From: Methanobacterium_D oryzae
GTDB lineage: Archaea > Methanobacteriota > Methanobacteria > Methanobacteriales > Methanobacteriaceae
Reading direction: 5' to 3'
Length of the DNA: 64,000 bases
Assembly (NCBI RefSeq): GCF_050433505.1
Contig: NZ_JBNPXC010000001.1
Coordinates: 434,001 to 498,000 of the forward strand
Shown in pieces: positions 62,832-64,000 of the stretch. Numbering within the stretch: the stretch's first letter is position 1; the number at the start of each line of letters is the position of its first letter. Both the position numbers and the translations under genes were made by a program. The notes under the pieces are model-generated. The model had not been told where the DNA came from and searched no databases. It saw nothing but the letters and a program-made list of their open reading frames with translations.

Positions 62832-63347
62832 TTAATTTATATTCAATAACTTTTTAATTTCAGGAATGATTTTTAGGGTTTTTACTTTCACTTCTTCAGC
62901 TTTAAGCCCGGCAATAGGATGTTCAATTTCAACTATCCTTAGATCTTCTGCTCCTTGAGCTTTTGCAAGTGAATATGCATAATCAGTGAATTTATGGGTA
63001 CAGATACAAATTGTAGGCTTTCCTTCTTTCTCAAGTTTTATAGCATCTAAAATAATCCATGTGGTGCAGGATCCACAATCTCCAAGAGCAAGAATTATAA
63101 CATCTCCTTTTTTAGCTTCTTTCATCTGCTCATCTGTTGCTCCATCACCTGCAGGTTTTTCAGCGTCTATTGAATCTATATCTATATTTTCTTTAATTGT
63201 ACTCAAAATAACATCTGCGTTGGGCTTTGTATTGTCAAAATATGTTATTTTATTGATTTTTTTAGGTATATATGATAATTTGATCTTTTCTGCGGCTGTT
63301 TCAGCTAACGGATCTATTACTTCTTTTTCGATGACATTTACTCTCAT
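62832..63347 (-). CDS. UGSC-family protein, cysteine form (CGSC)
   Basis: A 171-residue protein whose core LALGDCGSCTTWIILDAIKL matches the UGSC family, in which the first Cys is often selenocysteine (U-G-S-C). Here both positions are encoded by ordinary cysteine codons. Following KEGKPTICICTHKFTDYA and ELIEHPIAGLKAEEV-type ends are also family-like. These proteins are thought to be redox or thiol-transfer enzymes; none is well defined biochemically. Starts with a GGAGAT ribosome binding site. Confidence 0.75.
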   Translation of the reverse strand: MRVNVIEKEVIDPLAETAAEKIKLSYIPKKINKITYFDNTKPNADVILSTIKENIDIDSIDAEKPAGDGATDEQMKEAKKGDVIILALGDCGSCTTWIILDAIKLEKEGKPTICICTHKFTDYAYSLAKAQGAEDLRIVEIEHPIAGLKAEEVKVKTLKIIPEIKKLLNIN

Positions 63348-63463
63348 TTCAATCTCCTTTAGATAGAAGTTTTATAATCATGTAGTTTAAAAAATTAGAA
63401 TTTATATTTCATTGTTTTATCATTCATACAATATAAAAATAAAATTTATATAAAAAATTTTAA

Positions 63464-64000
63464 TCATTTTTGCCATATAAAAGCTAGTATAAGTCCTATA
63501 ATTGTTATAAATATTCCTAATGCTATTGCATCAAAACTTAGTTGGAATAAGAGTATAATGCATGTAATTAATCCAAAAACAGGTAATAATGGCAAGTTTT
63601 TAATATTTAAAGGTATTTTAAATTGTCTTTTAAAATCAGGAGATTTATATCTTAAAACAATCACTGCAGCATTTATAAAGGCAAAACTTAAAAATAAGGC
63701 ATAATTAGTTGCACTTGCAAGGAATTCTAAATTACCAAGGAATAGAAATGCAATTGCAATAATTCCCACCGCAATAATAGAAACCCATGGCGTTCTTGTT
63801 CTTGGATGTACTTTTTTAAGAAAATGTGGAAGAGATTTAGAGGCGGCCATACCATAAACTATTCTGGAACCTGCTAAAAGCAATAGAAGAACTGTGTTAC
63901 TGGTTGCAAATAGTGCTATAATAGAAAGTAATAGTGCTCCATTTGGTCCAAGTGCAGCAGATGCAATCTGGGAAAACGGAGCTGGAGAATTAGCAAGAGC
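63464..64000 (-). CDS. APC-family amino-acid permease, 3' part only
   Basis: The frame stays open to the right edge of the window (about 178 codons visible), so the gene begins beyond it. The piece carries helices with the APC pattern TVLLLLLAGSRIVYGMAASKSLP and FLKKVHPRTRTPWVSIIAVG, a KSPDFKRQFKIPL loop, and two final helices. APC transporters import amino acids or polyamines with protons. The substrate cannot be told. Confidence 0.82.
   Translation of the reverse strand, partial: ALANSPAPFSQIASAALGPNGALLLSIIALFATSNTVLLLLLAGSRIVYGMAASKSLPHFLKKVHPRTRTPWVSIIAVGIIAIAFLFLGNLEFLASATNYALFLSFAFINAAVIVLRYKSPDFKRQFKIPLNIKNLPLLPVFGLITCIILLFQLSFDAIALGIFITIIGLILAFIWQK

Overview
The window reads as a chromosomal segment of a mesophilic, AT-rich methanogen of the order Methanobacteriales, most like Methanobacterium (inference). 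The archaeal assignment rests on the DNA polymerase D large subunit, Sec61-beta, archaeal-type LeuRS, TruD and a Get3 ATPase. A methanogen is indicated by CfbA (coenzyme F430), a coenzyme F390 synthetase-like enzyme and a 5'-deoxyadenosine deaminase. A pseudomurein cell wall is indicated by a predicted pseudomurein endoisopeptidase. Many starts follow GGTGA/GGTGAT-type ribosome binding sites. I found no rRNA, tRNA, CRISPR array or intact transposase gene.

Layout. 1-3.9 kb: partial UbiD decarboxylase, then AmrS-like radical SAM enzyme, ThiL, CfbA and a DUF35 protein on the minus strand. 4.4-7.3 kb: a five-gene operon of prepilin-like proteins. 7.4-7.9 kb: two tandem mini zinc-ribbon genes. 8.2-12 kb: Get3, and a minus-strand group of MgtE-like transporter, Lrp regulator and PhoU/RCK_C protein. 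12.1-17.4 kb: nadE, cutA, leuS, a ferritin-like protein and a FAH-family enzyme. 17.5-25.6 kb: an accessory stretch with three paralogous small membrane proteins (two next to near-identical winged-helix regulators), a MacB-type ABC exporter, a GT-C-like membrane protein, two folded repeat elements and a GC-rich non-coding patch. 25.7-36.3 kb: hisG, dadD-like, HAD, NCS2 permease, TrkH, DUF3795, F390 synthetase-like, truD and small proteins. 36.5-43.1 kb: cyclase family, a sulfur-relay operon (YHS protein, TusA, DsrE, cysteine desulfurase homologue), CopA with a vestigial second CopA tail, and an amidohydrolase. 43.5-50.5 kb: signalling pair, two families of small multi-pass membrane proteins, the DUF126 mevalonate subunit, and a holin-like plus pseudomurein endopeptidase pair. 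50.6-59 kb: purB, Sec61-beta, polD large subunit, nrdD. 59-64 kb: small proteins, a CrtI-like flavoprotein, a CGSC (UGSC-family) protein with a conserved partner, and a truncated amino-acid permease.

How genes work together. CfbA serves F430 synthesis; DUF126 and possibly the UbiD protein and DUF35 serve the archaeal mevalonate pathway; CopA and the YHS protein suggest metal handling; TusA, DsrE and the desulfurase homologue suggest a sulfur relay; TrkH, MgtE and PhoU/RCK_C serve ion homeostasis; polD and nrdD serve replication.

Strongest points for a second look. (1) A folded repeat element with paired 3-nt-loop hairpins occurs at three loci; at one it has evidently inserted into the 3' end of a gene, leaving the original C-terminus stranded beyond it. 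(2) A cysteine desulfurase homologue in the sulfur operon lacks the PLP lysine and two other PLP-pocket residues but keeps the catalytic cysteine. (3) A compact lysis-like pair (two-TM protein plus pseudomurein endoisopeptidase) sits outside any visible prophage. (4) A receiver/kinase hybrid lacks the phospho-acceptor histidine. (5) Paired winged-helix and membrane-protein cassettes are repeated. All family assignments were made by reading motifs; no database search was run.
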